Positions 27,570 to 37,043 of a stretch of DNA of 64,000 bases are shown piece by piece. The notes below the pieces were generated by a model, which was not told the DNA's origin, searched no databases, and was given only the letters and a program-made list of their open reading frames with translations. Position 1 is the stretch's first letter. Each line of letters opens with the position of its first letter. Made by a program: the position numbers and the translations under genes. This DNA comes from Betaproteobacteria bacterium (GTDB lineage: Bacteria > Pseudomonadota > Gammaproteobacteria > Burkholderiales > SG8-39). The stretch lies in assembly GCA_016195915.1 (NCBI GenBank), contig JACPYS010000015.1, positions 1 through 64,000 on the forward strand, written 5' to 3'.

Positions 27570-28511
27570 TCAGCGCAGTGCGGGCGCCTGGCGCGCGATG
27601 ACCTCCGCAAACGCGCTCGCCGCCCCCATTCCGATGCGGCGCGCGAATTTCTCCGCGATGTTCTCCTTCTGAGTGAAATCGACGATGTCCTCCGCCTTGA
27701 TGACTTCGCGCGCGACGAAATCGAGGCTGCCGAAGGCGTCCGCGAGACCGATGTCCACGCTCTTCCGGCCGGTCCATATCAGACCGCTGAACATCTCGGG
27801 CGTTTCCTTGAGACGCGTGCCGCGGCCCTGGCGCACCACGCTGATGAACTGGCGATGGATCTCGCCCAGCATTTCCTGCGCATGCTGTTTCTGCTTCTCG
27901 TCCACCGGCAGGAACGGATCGAGAAAGCCCTTGTTCTCGCCCGCCGTGAGCAGGCGGCGCTCGACGCCGATCTTCTCCATCAGCCCCGTGACGCCGAAGC
28001 CGTCGAGCCGCACCCCGATCGAGCCGATCAGGCTGGAAGGATTGACGTAGATCCTGTCCGCGCCCGCAGCGACGAAATACCCGCCCGAAGCGCACAGGTC
28101 CTCGACCACGGCGTAGAGGGGGATGTTGGCATTCTTCGCGCGCAGCCGCTTCATCTCGTCGAAGATGATCTGCGCCTGCACCGGGCTGCCGCCGGGCGAA
28201 TTGATGCGCACCACCACGCCCTGGGTATTCTTGTCCTTGAATGCCGCCTGCAGCGAGGACATGATCTTTTCCGCGCTCGCGTCCGTGCCGGGTGCGATCA
28301 GACCGTTCACCTCGACCAGCGCAGTGTGCTTGCCGTCGGTCACCAGATCGGTCTTCGATTTCCAGTCGAAAGCCAGCAGCACGAATGCTCCGATGTAGGC
28401 AAATGTAAGAAGCTTGAAAAAGATGCCCCAGCGGCGCGAGCTGCGCTGTTCCCTGATCGCCGCAAACGCGAGCTTTTCAATCGTCTCGCGTTCCCAGTTC
28501 TCGTCAGCCAT
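27570..28511 (-). CDS. sppA: S49 family signal peptide peptidase
   Basis: Membrane-bound serine protease that degrades cleaved signal peptides. One N-terminal transmembrane helix (FFKLLTFAYIGAFVLLAF) precedes the ClpP-like fold: VVVRINSPGGSPVQAQ and the serine region EDLCASGGYFVAAGADRIYVNPSSLIGSIGV. 313 residues, the short single-domain form with a Ser-Lys dyad. The ATG overlaps the Rieske gene by 8 bases. Confidence 0.92.
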   Translation of the reverse strand: MADENWERETIEKLAFAAIREQRSSRRWGIFFKLLTFAYIGAFVLLAFDWKSKTDLVTDGKHTALVEVNGLIAPGTDASAEKIMSSLQAAFKDKNTQGVVVRINSPGGSPVQAQIIFDEMKRLRAKNANIPLYAVVEDLCASGGYFVAAGADRIYVNPSSLIGSIGVRLDGFGVTGLMEKIGVERRLLTAGENKGFLDPFLPVDEKQKQHAQEMLGEIHRQFISVVRQGRGTRLKETPEMFSGLIWTGRKSVDIGLADAFGSLDFVAREVIKAEDIVDFTQKENIAEKFARRIGMGAASAFAEVIARQAPALR

Positions 28512-28857
28512 GGTTGTCTTCCTCGAGGTAGATGCGGCCGGCGCGCTCCACGACCGCGAGCTTCTGCAGCCCGCCGCTGCAAGGCCCGCCCAGGCACTCG
28601 CCCGTGTCGGGCGCGTACAGCGCACCATGGGTCGAGCATATCAAAACAAGCCCCTCGGCATCGAAGAATTCGCCTGGCCGCCAGTCGAGTTCCATCGAAA
28701 CGTGCGCGCAACGGTTGAGGTAGGCGTGAACGCGGCCTTCGAAGCGAACCGCGAATGCCGGCATCGTCTCTCGTGCAGTGCGCACCTCGAAGCGCACACC
28801 GCGCTTCGAATCCTCGAGTTCGCCCGAGGCGCAGATCAGGCGTTCGAGCGCAGCCAT
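28504..28857 (-). CDS. Rieske [2Fe-2S] domain protein
   Basis: A 117-residue soluble Rieske protein. The cluster ligands are Cys50-x-His52 and Cys74-x2-His77 (RCAHVSMELD and ICSTHGALY), matching the ferredoxin-type spacing. It has no oxygenase catalytic domain, so it is probably an electron carrier or stand-alone protein. It lies between gph and sppA, overlapping gph by 22 bases and sppA by 8, a gene order common in betaproteobacteria. The partner enzyme is unknown. Confidence 0.9.
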   Translation of the reverse strand: MAALERLICASGELEDSKRGVRFEVRTARETMPAFAVRFEGRVHAYLNRCAHVSMELDWRPGEFFDAEGLVLICSTHGALYAPDTGECLGGPCSGGLQKLAVVERAGRIYLEEDNHG

Positions 28858-29495
28858 ATGCGCAGTTCGGCAACGCTCGACACCAGGCCGCGAGGCGCAA
28901 GCGCCCGCAGCGACTCCTGCGGGTGCGCGCCATAGGTGACTCCGACTGCGTCCACACCGGCGTTCGCAGCCATCTCGAGGTCATGCGAGGTGTCACCGAT
29001 CATCAGCATCGCCTCGCGCGGTGCGCCGAGTTCGGCACCAAGTTCGTCCAGCATGGCCGGGTGCGGCTTCGGCTGGGTCTCGTCGGCGCAACGCGTGGCA
29101 ACGAAGTGCGCACGCAGCCCGCTTGCGTCCAGCGCCCGGTCCAGCCCACGCCGGCTCTTGCCGGTGGCGATCGCGAGCGCGCGCCCTTGCGCCGCCAGCT
29201 CGGCGAGCAATTCGCGCACCCCCGGGAAAAGCGAGATCGCCTCCTCACGAGCGAGGAAATTCCTGCGGTACACGGCGGCGAACGCGTTGTAACCCACGGG
29301 AGGAAGTTCGGGGACCGCATGGCGCAGCGAATCCTGCAGCCCCAACCCGATGACGTGGCTTGCGCGTTCACGCGACGGCACCGGCAGCCCCATATCGCGC
29401 GCCGCCTGCTGGATGCATTCGACAATGGCGGAGGCGGAGTCGATCAGCGTGCCATCCCAGTCGAATACCAACACGCGGTAGCGACGCTCAGCCAT
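28836..29495 (-). CDS. gph: HAD family hydrolase, phosphoglycolate phosphatase-like
   Basis: A 219-residue HAD phosphatase. The nucleophile motif DWDGTLIDS (Asp12/Asp14), motif II IATGKS, and the metal motif MIGDTSHDLEMA are all present with the alpha-helical cap of the Gph/PGMB subfamily. The substrate is likely a small phosphate ester such as phosphoglycolate, though specificity is not certain. The start at 29495 overlaps the rluC stop by 8 bases. Confidence 0.88.
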   Translation of the reverse strand: MAERRYRVLVFDWDGTLIDSASAIVECIQQAARDMGLPVPSRERASHVIGLGLQDSLRHAVPELPPVGYNAFAAVYRRNFLAREEAISLFPGVRELLAELAAQGRALAIATGKSRRGLDRALDASGLRAHFVATRCADETQPKPHPAMLDELGAELGAPREAMLMIGDTSHDLEMAANAGVDAVGVTYGAHPQESLRALAPRGLVSSVAELRIWLRSNA

Positions 29496-30435
29496 CGACG
29501 ATTCCCGGCAGCTGGGCGAGCGCAAACGCCTGCATGTCGGCAGGCAACGGCGCCTCGAGCCGCAACTCCTCGCCGCTCGCGGGATGCTTGAAGCGCAGAC
29601 GCGCGGCATGCAGCATCAGGCGCAATACCCCGTCCCTGGCGAGCGCCCGGTTGAGTTCAAAATCGCCGTATTTGGTATCGCCCAGGACCGGATGCCCGAT
29701 GTGCGCGAGATGCACGCGGATCTGATGTGTACGACCGCTGCGCAGGCGCGCCGCGATCGAACTGTAGCGCCCGCCGACCGCGAGCGGGCGAAACTCGGTC
29801 AGCGCGTGCCGCCCGGCCCCTTCCACCCGCACGCGCCGTTCGCCCTCGCCGGTCACGAATTTGTGCAGCGGCGCATCCACCGCTCGCGGCCCCCCCTTCC
29901 ATCGGCCGCGCACCATCGCAACGTAGTGCTTTCCCACCTCCCCTTCGCGCAACATGCGATGCAGTTCGACCAGCGCGCTGCGCTTCTTGGCGATAATCAG
30001 CAGCCCGGACGTGTCGCGATCGAGCCGGTGCGCCAATTCGAGAAACTTTGCGCCGGGGCGTTCCGTGCGCAACCACTCGATCACGCCGTAGCTCACTCCG
30101 CTGCCGCCGTGCACGGCAACTCCGGAAGGTTTGTTCAGCACGAGTATGGAGGCGTCCTCCAGCACGATCGGCAGGTCCAGCGGCTGCGGCGCCGGCTTTT
30201 GCGGCCGCTCGGCGATTCGCACCGGAGGCACGCGGACCCGGTCGCCGGGTTTCAGCCGGTAATCCGGTTTCACTCGGCCGCTGTTGACCCGAACCTCGCC
30301 GCTTCTGAGCACACGGTAGACGTGGCTCTTGGGCACGCCCTTGAGCCGGCGCAGCAGATAATTGTCTATGCGCTGCGCGCTGGATTCATCGTCGACTTCG
30401 AGCAAGGTCGCCCGAGGCTTGCCTAACTCTTTCAT
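29488..30435 (-). CDS. rluC: 23S rRNA pseudouridine synthase RluC
   Basis: Modifies uridines of 23S rRNA (positions 955, 2504 and 2580 in E. coli). An N-terminal S4 domain (RIDNYLLRRLKGVPKSHVYRVLRSGEVRVN) precedes the catalytic HRLDRDTSGLL motif with its active aspartate, and GRTHQIRVH follows. I start at ATG 30435 (MKELGKPRA); a TTG 48 bases upstream extends the frame but adds unconserved residues. It is divergent from rne, its usual neighbour. Confidence 0.95.
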   Translation of the reverse strand: MKELGKPRATLLEVDDESSAQRIDNYLLRRLKGVPKSHVYRVLRSGEVRVNSGRVKPDYRLKPGDRVRVPPVRIAERPQKPAPQPLDLPIVLEDASILVLNKPSGVAVHGGSGVSYGVIEWLRTERPGAKFLELAHRLDRDTSGLLIIAKKRSALVELHRMLREGEVGKHYVAMVRGRWKGGPRAVDAPLHKFVTGEGERRVRVEGAGRHALTEFRPLAVGGRYSSIAARLRSGRTHQIRVHLAHIGHPVLGDTKYGDFELNRALARDGVLRLMLHAARLRFKHPASGEELRLEAPLPADMQAFALAQLPGIVDG

Positions 30436-30795
30436 TTTGTTTATGATCCGCCGGCTTGCTTCGAGCTGCGAGGCAATGGTCAAGGTAATACCGGCGCGCC
30501 GCGCCGGTGACCAGTCACCCGCCTCCCGTCCGGCGAAGCCGGGCCTGAAGCAGTTGGTTAATGTCGCTCACCGCAAGTAGCGATAGTACTTGAAGCGCGC
30601 GTAGAGAGTCTGTTCCGAACCGGTTGCTCACCGCGCCCCGCGCAATTCGCGGAGCGCTTGGATTCCCGGCCATCGCCGACACTTCCTCCAACACGAGGTA
30701 TCTCTCCGATCGAAGAGGGTTTGGACCGAACATACCGCCAGTAACACACTGAGCGGCGGATCACGCCGTCTCCTGCGCGCGCAGGAGAACAACAA
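30436..30795 (+). other. rluC-rne intergenic region, probable long rne leader
   Basis: A 360-base gap between divergent rluC and rne. No credible gene is seen in either direction. It must hold both promoters. In other proteobacteria the rne 5' leader is long and used for autoregulation by RNase E, and a similar structured leader is possible here, but I cannot identify the conserved hairpins by eye. Confidence 0.4.
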
Positions 30796-33642
30796 GTGAA
30801 ACGCATGCTTTTCAATGCGACGCAGCAGGAAGAACTGCGCGTCGCGATCGTCGAAGGCCAGAAACTAGTCGACCTGGATATCGAATCAGCGTCAAGGGAA
30901 CAGCGCAAGAGCAACATTTACAAAGCCGTCATCACCCGCATCGAGCCCAGTCTCGAGGCGGCATTCATCGACTACGGCGAAGAGCGTCACGGCTTCCTGC
31001 CGTTCAAGGAAATCTCGCGCAGCTATTTCAGACCCGATGTCGACGTCGGGCGCGCCCGCATTCAGGACGCGCTGCGTGAAGGCCAGGAGTTGATCGTCCA
31101 GGTCGAAAAAGACGAGCGCGGCAACAAGGGCGCAGCGCTCACGACTTTCATCAGCCTGGCGGGCCGGTACCTGGTGCTGATGCCGAACAACCCGCGCGGT
31201 GGCGGGGTTTCCCGCCGCATCGAAGGCGAAGACCGCGACGAGTTGCGCGCCACCATGGACCAGCTCGAGCTGCCCGAAGGCATGAGCGTGATCGCGCGCA
31301 CCGCGGGCATCGGCCGCAGCATCGAGGAACTGCGCTGGGACATGAACTACCTGATGCAGTTGTGGCGTGCGGTCGAGTCCGCCGCGGACCTGCGCAAGCC
31401 CGGCGATCCGAAACCTGAAGGCGGTTCCAAGCCGTTCCTGATCTACCTCGAATCGAGCCTGGTGATCCGCGCGATTCGCGACTATTTCCAGGCCGACATC
31501 GGCGAGCTGCTGATCGACACCGAGGAAATCTACGAGCAGGCGCGTGCCTTCATGCAGACGGTGATGCCCGCGAGCGTCGGCAAGGTCAAGCTGTACCGCG
31601 ACGACGTGCCGCTGTTCTCGCGCTTCCAGATCGAGCACCAGATCGAGACCGCGTACTCGCGCCAGGTCGGCCTGCCCGCTGGCGGCTCGCTGGTCATCGA
31701 CCACACCGAGGCGCTGGTGTCGATCGACGTCAACTCGGCACGCGCCACCAAGGGGCACGACATCGAGGAAACGGCGTTCCGTACCAACCTCGAGGCCGCC
31801 GAAGAAGTCGCCCGCCAGCTGCGCCTGCGCGACCTGGGCGGGTTGATCGTGGTGGATTTCATCGACATGGAGTCGCAGAAGAACCAGCGCGAGGTGGAAA
31901 ACCGCTTTCGGGATGCGCTGCGCCACGACCGCGCGCGCGTCCAGATCGGCAAGATCTCCCGCTTCGGCCTGATGGAGCTTTCGCGCCAGCGGCTGCAACC
32001 TTCGCTCGGCGAAACGAGCCACAATTCCTGCCCGCGTTGCAGCGGCACGGGCTTCATCCGCGGCACCGAATCGACCGCGCTGCACCTGCTGCGCATCCTG
32101 CAGGAAGAGGCGATGAAGGAGAACACCGGCGCCGTGCATGCGCACGTGCCGGTCGACGTCGCGACGTTTCTGCTCAACGAGAAACGCGCCGAGATCCAGA
32201 AGCTCGAGGCGCGTCTCAAGGTGAACATTGTGATGGTGCCGAGCCCCAACCTCGAAACACCGCATTACCGGGTGCATCGCCTCAAGCACGACGAGCTCAA
32301 CCTGATGGAACACGTGCCGGCAAGCTACGAGCTGACCGAGGCGCCGGAGGAACCGAAACCGCTGCCCGGCATGGCCGGGGCGGAAGTCCCGAAACCGCGC
32401 CAGGAAGCCGTGGTCAAGGGCATCACACCGGACCAGCCTGCGCCGATGGTTTCGGAGCAGTCGCCAGCCGAGCGGCAGGCCCAACGCGAGGCGGCGCTTC
32501 CCGCCGCAGCCGCGCCCGCCGCAAACGCCTCGGCCAACGACGTGGAGCGTCGAGGAATAATTACCCGTATCCTCGGTTGGTTCCGGGGTGGCGAGCGCGG
32601 TGCGGAAGCCGCCAACGACGCGCCCGCGCCAGCTGCTCAGGCGCAACAGGTCCAGACCCCGCAACGTCAGGAACGAGGCCAGGAGCGGGGGCAGCCGCGT
32701 CAAGGCGGTCGCGAGCAACAGCGCCGTGGCGAACGTGGTGACCGCGGCGAACGTCAAGCTGGGCGTGACCAGCGCCCGCGCCCGGCACAGGGTGACCGCG
32801 GAGAACGCGGAGAACAAGGACCGCGCCGCGATCGTGGCGAGCGCGGCGACGGACAACGCCGCGAGCGTGGTGAACGTGGGGAAGCGCGCCGGGATCAAGG
32901 GCAAACGCAGCGTCGTGAACAGCGCCCGCCGCGCGATCAGGTGAACGCGCAAGCGCCGCAATCCCCGGAGCTGCAGGCGCATGAGCAGCACAGTCTGGAG
33001 TTGCAGCCACAGGAGCAGAAACCGCGGGACGTTCAACGTCCTGAACAGCAGCCTGGTCCGCAAGCCGTTGCGCAGGATGGCGAAGAGAAACGTCGCAGCC
33101 GTCGCGGCGGGCGCAATCGCCACCGCGGTGAACGTGGCGAGCGAGGTGAACGTATCGAGCGCGCCGAGCGGGCCGAGGGTAGCGAAAATGCTGTGCCCGA
33201 GCCTCGCTCGACCGACGATCATCGCCGTCTCCAGGCGGAGGCCGGCGCGAGGATGATGCAGGCCGAAGCCGCCGAATCCGCGCCACCACACGCCCAGGAG
33301 TCCACCCCTGCCGCGCCGTCGGTGAGCGCCCCCGCCGCGGTGGCAGCGATCGTCGCTGCGCCGGAGGCCGAGCGCGCACCGATCGAGCGCGCACCGATGG
33401 TAATCGAACCGGCGCCCTTGCCCATTCCGGCACCCGCGCCGCGGGCTGTTGTGCCCGCCGCTGTCCGGGTTGACCCGCGCGCCGTGCTCGAGACCACGGG
33501 CCTGCAGATGGTCGAAACCGACCGCTCCAAGCTTGCCCCGGTGTTGCCCGATGAACCGCCCGTACCGCTTGGGCGTCCGCGACGCGAGCGGCCCCGGCCC
33601 GTTGCTGAAGAGGCGCTGCAGCAGGTTGAAACAAAGAATTAG
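30796..33642 (+). CDS. rne: Ribonuclease E
   Basis: Endoribonuclease and scaffold of the RNA degradosome. [21 protein letters not shown] begins the catalytic half; the S1 domain, the DNase I-like aspartates ([14 protein letters not shown] and [13 protein letters not shown]) and the zinc link CPRCSGTG follow. From about residue 615 to 790 the protein is very rich in Arg/Gly/Gln/Glu (repeated RGERGE units), then Ala/Pro-rich to the C-terminus. 948 residues. The start is GTG with AGGAG nine bases ahead, matching the E. coli MKRML start. Confidence 0.97.
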   Translation: MKRMLFNATQQEELRVAIVEGQKLVDLDIESASREQRKSNIYKAVITRIEPSLEAAFIDYGEERHGFLPFKEISRSYFRPDVDVGRARIQDALREGQELIVQVEKDERGNKGAALTTFISLAGRYLVLMPNNPRGGGVSRRIEGEDRDELRATMDQLELPEGMSVIARTAGIGRSIEELRWDMNYLMQLWRAVESAADLRKPGDPKPEGGSKPFLIYLESSLVIRAIRDYFQADIGELLIDTEEIYEQARAFMQTVMPASVGKVKLYRDDVPLFSRFQIEHQIETAYSRQVGLPAGGSLVIDHTEALVSIDVNSARATKGHDIEETAFRTNLEAAEEVARQLRLRDLGGLIVVDFIDMESQKNQREVENRFRDALRHDRARVQIGKISRFGLMELSRQRLQPSLGETSHNSCPRCSGTGFIRGTESTALHLLRILQEEAMKENTGAVHAHVPVDVATFLLNEKRAEIQKLEARLKVNIVMVPSPNLETPHYRVHRLKHDELNLMEHVPASYELTEAPEEPKPLPGMAGAEVPKPRQEAVVKGITPDQPAPMVSEQSPAERQAQREAALPAAAAPAANASANDVERRGIITRILGWFRGGERGAEAANDAPAPAAQAQQVQTPQRQERGQERGQPRQGGREQQRRGERGDRGERQAGRDQRPRPAQGDRGERGEQGPRRDRGERGDGQRRERGERGEARRDQGQTQRREQRPPRDQVNAQAPQSPELQAHEQHSLELQPQEQKPRDVQRPEQQPGPQAVAQDGEEKRRSRRGGRNRHRGERGERGERIERAERAEGSENAVPEPRSTDDHRRLQAEAGARMMQAEAAESAPPHAQESTPAAPSVSAPAAVAAIVAAPEAERAPIERAPMVIEPAPLPIPAPAPRAVVPAAVRVDPRAVLETTGLQMVETDRSKLAPVLPDEPPVPLGRPRRERPRPVAEEALQQVETKN

Positions 33643-33683
33643 CGGCTACCCGGCGGCAGCGGACTCCTCTCCCAGGAAACGGC

Positions 33684-34673
33684 ATGGGGTTGTTAATTGA
33701 CGGAATCTGGCGCGACGAGTGGTACGACACGGCCGCCGCGGGCGGGCGCTTCATGCGTCCGCCCGCCAGCTATCGCAACTGGGTAACCCGCGATGGGACA
33801 GCAGGGGCCGTGGGCGTGGCTGGCTTCGCAGCAGAACCGGGACGCTATCACCTCTACGTGAGCCTGGCGTGCCCCTGGGCCCATCGCACGCTGATCATGC
33901 GCGCGCTCAAGGGACTGCAGGAACTGGTCCCGCTCTCGGTGGTGCACTGGCGCATGCTCGATCGCGGCTGGACGTTCGAAGGCGGTCCCGGAGTCATCCC
34001 GGATCCAGTGCTGGGCGCGCAATACCTCTATCAGATCTACCTCGCCGCGGACCCCTCCTATACCGGCCGCGTCACCACGCCGGTGCTGTGGGACCGGAAG
34101 ACGCGAACGATCGTGAACAACGAATCGTCGGAGATCATCCGCATGTTCAACTCTGCCTTCGACGCAGTGGGTGCGCGCCACGGCGACTACTATCCCGCGG
34201 ACCTGCGCGACGAGATCGACGCGCTGAACGCGCGCATCTACGAAACCGTCAACGACGGCGTGTACAAGGCCGGATTCGCGACGACGCAGGCAGCGTACGA
34301 CGGCGCGGTCGGCCCGCTATTCGAAACGCTGGACTGGCTCGACGCCAGCCTGGCGCGGCGGCGTTACCTGTGTGGCAATCGCGTGACCGAGGCAGACATC
34401 CGGTTGCTCACCACGCTGCTTCGCTTCGACCTGGTGTATTTCTCGCATTTCAAATGCAATGCGCGGCGGATTGCGGATTACCCCAATCTCCACGGCTATG
34501 CGCGGGACCTCTACCAGATGCCCGCAGTGGCCGCGACCTTCGATCCGGAGCACGTCAAGCGGCACTACTACGAAAGCCATCGCAAGCTGAATCCGAGTGG
34601 CGTCGTGCCGGTCGGGCCGGCCATCGACTTCGGCGGCGCGCACGATCGCGCGCGCCTCGGACTCCCAGTCTGA
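33684..34673 (+). CDS. Glutathionyl-hydroquinone reductase (YqjG/ECM4 type)
   Basis: A 329-residue omega-like glutathione transferase that reduces glutathionyl-hydroquinones. The catalytic motif CPWAHR has Cys63, and the N-terminal GRYHLYVSLACPWAHR and central EIIRMFNSAFD segments match the Xi-class family. It lies just downstream of rne with its own ATG and an AGGA site, and is convergent with the VOC gene 16 bases on. Confidence 0.93.
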   Translation: MGLLIDGIWRDEWYDTAAAGGRFMRPPASYRNWVTRDGTAGAVGVAGFAAEPGRYHLYVSLACPWAHRTLIMRALKGLQELVPLSVVHWRMLDRGWTFEGGPGVIPDPVLGAQYLYQIYLAADPSYTGRVTTPVLWDRKTRTIVNNESSEIIRMFNSAFDAVGARHGDYYPADLRDEIDALNARIYETVNDGVYKAGFATTQAAYDGAVGPLFETLDWLDASLARRRYLCGNRVTEADIRLLTTLLRFDLVYFSHFKCNARRIADYPNLHGYARDLYQMPAVAATFDPEHVKRHYYESHRKLNPSGVVPVGPAIDFGGAHDRARLGLPV

Positions 34674-34689
34674 TCCCGCGCCCGCCTGC

Positions 34690-35190
34690 TCAGGATACCC
34701 CTGCCATCCGCGGTTGCCTGGCAGCGGTCCAGCGCTCGAGTTTCTCCCTCGCGCCGTTCGTTGCCGGATCCATCTCGCGCTCGTGGCGGGCGGTCTTCGC
34801 CGCAAGCTCGATCACGTAACCGTTCGGGTCGCGAAAATAGATGGAGTGGATGAATCCGTGGTCCGAGACGCCGCGCGTCTCGACTCCCGCCGCCTTGCCC
34901 TTGGCAAGCATCCGCTGCAGCGTCTCGGCGTCGACCTCGAGAGCGATGTGCAGGTCGTAATCGTGCTGCGGCTTGAACTCGAACGGCATGTCGGGGGCTT
35001 CGAAAAAAGCCAGATAGGACCCGTCGCCGAGTTCGTAGAAAGTGTGCAGCGTCTCGGTCTTGCGCCCGCTCTTCGTCTCCTTGATCTCCAGCGTCCCGGC
35101 GAGCTTCAGTCCGAGAAAGTCTTCGTAGAATCTCCTCGTCTCTTCCGAGCCGCGGCAGCGGTATGCGTTGTGATGAAGCCGGTGGATCAT
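34690..35190 (-). CDS. VOC/glyoxalase family protein
   Basis: A 166-residue vicinal-oxygen-chelate fold protein. It opens with a metal-ligand histidine region (MIHRLHHNAYRCRG), then RRFYEDFLGLKL, and later YFRDPNGYVIELAAK, with the terminal glutamate ligand. The start at 35190 has a near-perfect AGGGGGTGA site. It overlaps no gene and is probably co-transcribed after the glutathione transferase upstream. The reaction (glyoxalase, dioxygenase or resistance) cannot be decided. Confidence 0.85.
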   Translation of the reverse strand: MIHRLHHNAYRCRGSEETRRFYEDFLGLKLAGTLEIKETKSGRKTETLHTFYELGDGSYLAFFEAPDMPFEFKPQHDYDLHIALEVDAETLQRMLAKGKAAGVETRGVSDHGFIHSIYFRDPNGYVIELAAKTARHEREMDPATNGAREKLERWTAARQPRMAGVS

Positions 35191-35215
35191 GGAATCACCC
35201 CCTTTCGGCATGGAT

Positions 35216-35890
35216 TCAGATCGCGACGAAACTCTGGCCCTTGAGCGAAGCCCCGAATCCGTCGATGGCCTCGTGCACCTTGGACCAGCTCTTGAACGCC
35301 TTCATGTTGCGCAGCCAGCGCTCGATGTTCGGGTAGGCGGAATAGCTGCAACCGATCAACCCGCCGAGCGCGATCATCTCCGCACCCATGTAATCGGCCA
35401 GCGTGATCGTGTCGCCGCACAGGTACGCCTTGTTCGGCCCGATCAGGTTGTGATCGAGGATCTTCAACCATCCCTGGGTCTTTTGCTTCGCCCAGTCGAG
35501 CGTTCCGGACTGGACGGTGTCGCTCGGCCGCTTGTGATGCGGGAACGTCTGCGGATAGATCAACCCGTAGGCGAAGTCCCGGTAAATGTTGGCATTGAAC
35601 CAGTCCATCATTTCATTGACGCGCGCGCGCGCCTTCGAGTCCTTCGGATAGGCAGGCGAGCCCGCCTTGTCTGCGAGGTATTTGACGATCGCGGAACTTT
35701 CGGTGAGCCGGAAATCGCCGTCCTCGAGCACCGGAACGAGGCAGTTGGGATTGATGCTGGCGAATTCGGGCTTGAGATGCTCGCCGGTAAACAGGTCGAC
35801 GATCTGGTAATCGAGATCGATGCCCTGCTCCGTGGCAAACATCTGGACGATCCGGCTGGTGGTGGATGCGGGATGGTAATAGAGCTTCAT
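35216..35890 (-). CDS. Glutathione S-transferase family protein
   Basis: A 224-residue protein with the N-terminal thioredoxin-like domain (MKLYYHPASTTSRIVQMFATEQG), the NPNCLVPVLEDGDFRLTESSAI glutathione-binding loop and an all-helical C-terminal domain. The early STTS segment suggests a serine-type (theta/beta-like) catalytic residue. It is followed 25 bases later by the VOC gene on the same strand and is divergent from the ABC binding protein. Confidence 0.9.
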   Translation of the reverse strand: MKLYYHPASTTSRIVQMFATEQGIDLDYQIVDLFTGEHLKPEFASINPNCLVPVLEDGDFRLTESSAIVKYLADKAGSPAYPKDSKARARVNEMMDWFNANIYRDFAYGLIYPQTFPHHKRPSDTVQSGTLDWAKQKTQGWLKILDHNLIGPNKAYLCGDTITLADYMGAEMIALGGLIGCSYSAYPNIERWLRNMKAFKSWSKVHEAIDGFGASLKGQSFVAI

Positions 35891-36020
35891 GGGCCTTCCT
35901 CCTTGAGTGACGGTCGCAGGGCGAGAGTTTAGCTCGCTTCACCCGCGCAGGCGAATCGAATGGCGCGGCTCGAGTCGCAAAGGGGCGGGCGGTACAATTC
36001 CCGGACAAAGGAGGCCTTCC

Positions 36021-37040
36021 ATGGTTCCGCGCATCGTTGCTTTCATCGCATTCCTGCTTGCGGCGCCGCAGCCGGCGCTCGCGCAAGGCAGCCTGATCCT
36101 GATGTGCAGCGTACAGCTCGAATGGTGCCAGGGCATGGCCAATGAGTTCTCGCGCCTGACCGGCATCAAGGTATCGATGACGCAGAAGGGCTCGGGCGAA
36201 TCCTTCGCGCAGCTGCGCGCGGAGCGGGCCAATCCCAGGACAGACGTATGGTGGGGCGGCACGGGCGATCCGCATCTGCAGGCCGCCGAGGAGGACCTCA
36301 CGCAGGCCTACCGCTCGCCGATGCTCGCCGAGCTGCATCCCTGGGCAACCAGGCAGGCCGAGATCTCCGGCTACAGGACGGTCGGCATCTACGCCGGTGC
36401 GCTCGGCTTCTCGTTCAACACGGAACTGTTGAAGAAGCGCAATCTGGCTGCGCCGAAATGCTGGAGCGACCTTCTGCTGCCCGCGCTGAAGGGCGAGGTC
36501 CAGATGGCGAACCCGGCGTCTTCCGGCACGGCCTACACCGCAATCGCGACGCTGGTGCAGGTGATGGGCGAGGACAAGGCTTTCGACTACCTGAAGAAAC
36601 TGCACACCAACATCAACCAGTACACCAAGTCGGGCACTGCGCCGGTCAAGGCGGCCGCGCGCGGAGAGACCACCGTCGGGGTGTCCTTCGTGCACGACGT
36701 GGTGACCGAGGCGGTGGCCGGGTTTCCGGTCGGCATGGCGACTCCCTGCGAGGGCACCGGCTACGAGATCGGCTCGATGAGCATCGTCAAGGGCGCGAAG
36801 AACGCCGATGCTGCAAAGAAATGGTACGACTGGGCGTTGAGCAAGGAGGCGCAGGCGATCGGCGCCAGGACCAAGCAGTTTCAGCTGCCCTCCAACCGCA
36901 ATGCCGAGCAGCCGAAGGAAGCGCCGAAGTTCGCGGCCATGAAACTCATCGACTACGACGCGAAGAAATACGGATCCTCGGAGGAGCGGCGCCGCCTGAT
37001 CGAGCGCTGGGAGAGGGAAGTCAACACGCTGCCGCGCTGA
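36021..37040 (+). CDS. Iron(III)-type ABC transporter substrate-binding protein
   Basis: A 339-residue periplasmic binding protein of the FbpA/AfuA-like class. Signal peptide MVPRIVAFIAFLLAAPQPALA, then GSGESFAQLRAER and DVWWGGTGDPH near the ligand cleft, and LEEA-free lobes typical of type 2 binding proteins. The start is fixed by AAAGGAGG six bases ahead. It heads a three-gene importer operon. Ferric iron is the default ligand for this family; phosphonates or other anions are possible. Confidence 0.88.
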   Translation: MVPRIVAFIAFLLAAPQPALAQGSLILMCSVQLEWCQGMANEFSRLTGIKVSMTQKGSGESFAQLRAERANPRTDVWWGGTGDPHLQAAEEDLTQAYRSPMLAELHPWATRQAEISGYRTVGIYAGALGFSFNTELLKKRNLAAPKCWSDLLLPALKGEVQMANPASSGTAYTAIATLVQVMGEDKAFDYLKKLHTNINQYTKSGTAPVKAAARGETTVGVSFVHDVVTEAVAGFPVGMATPCEGTGYEIGSMSIVKGAKNADAAKKWYDWALSKEAQAIGARTKQFQLPSNRNAEQPKEAPKFAAMKLIDYDAKKYGSSEERRRLIERWEREVNTLPR

Positions 37041-37043
37041 ATC

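Noticed and set aside
30892-33291. Leftward 799-codon open frame antisense to rne
   Set aside because: It exists because of codon bias in rne. The sequence is repetitive and has no motif, while RNase E motifs are complete on the plus strand.
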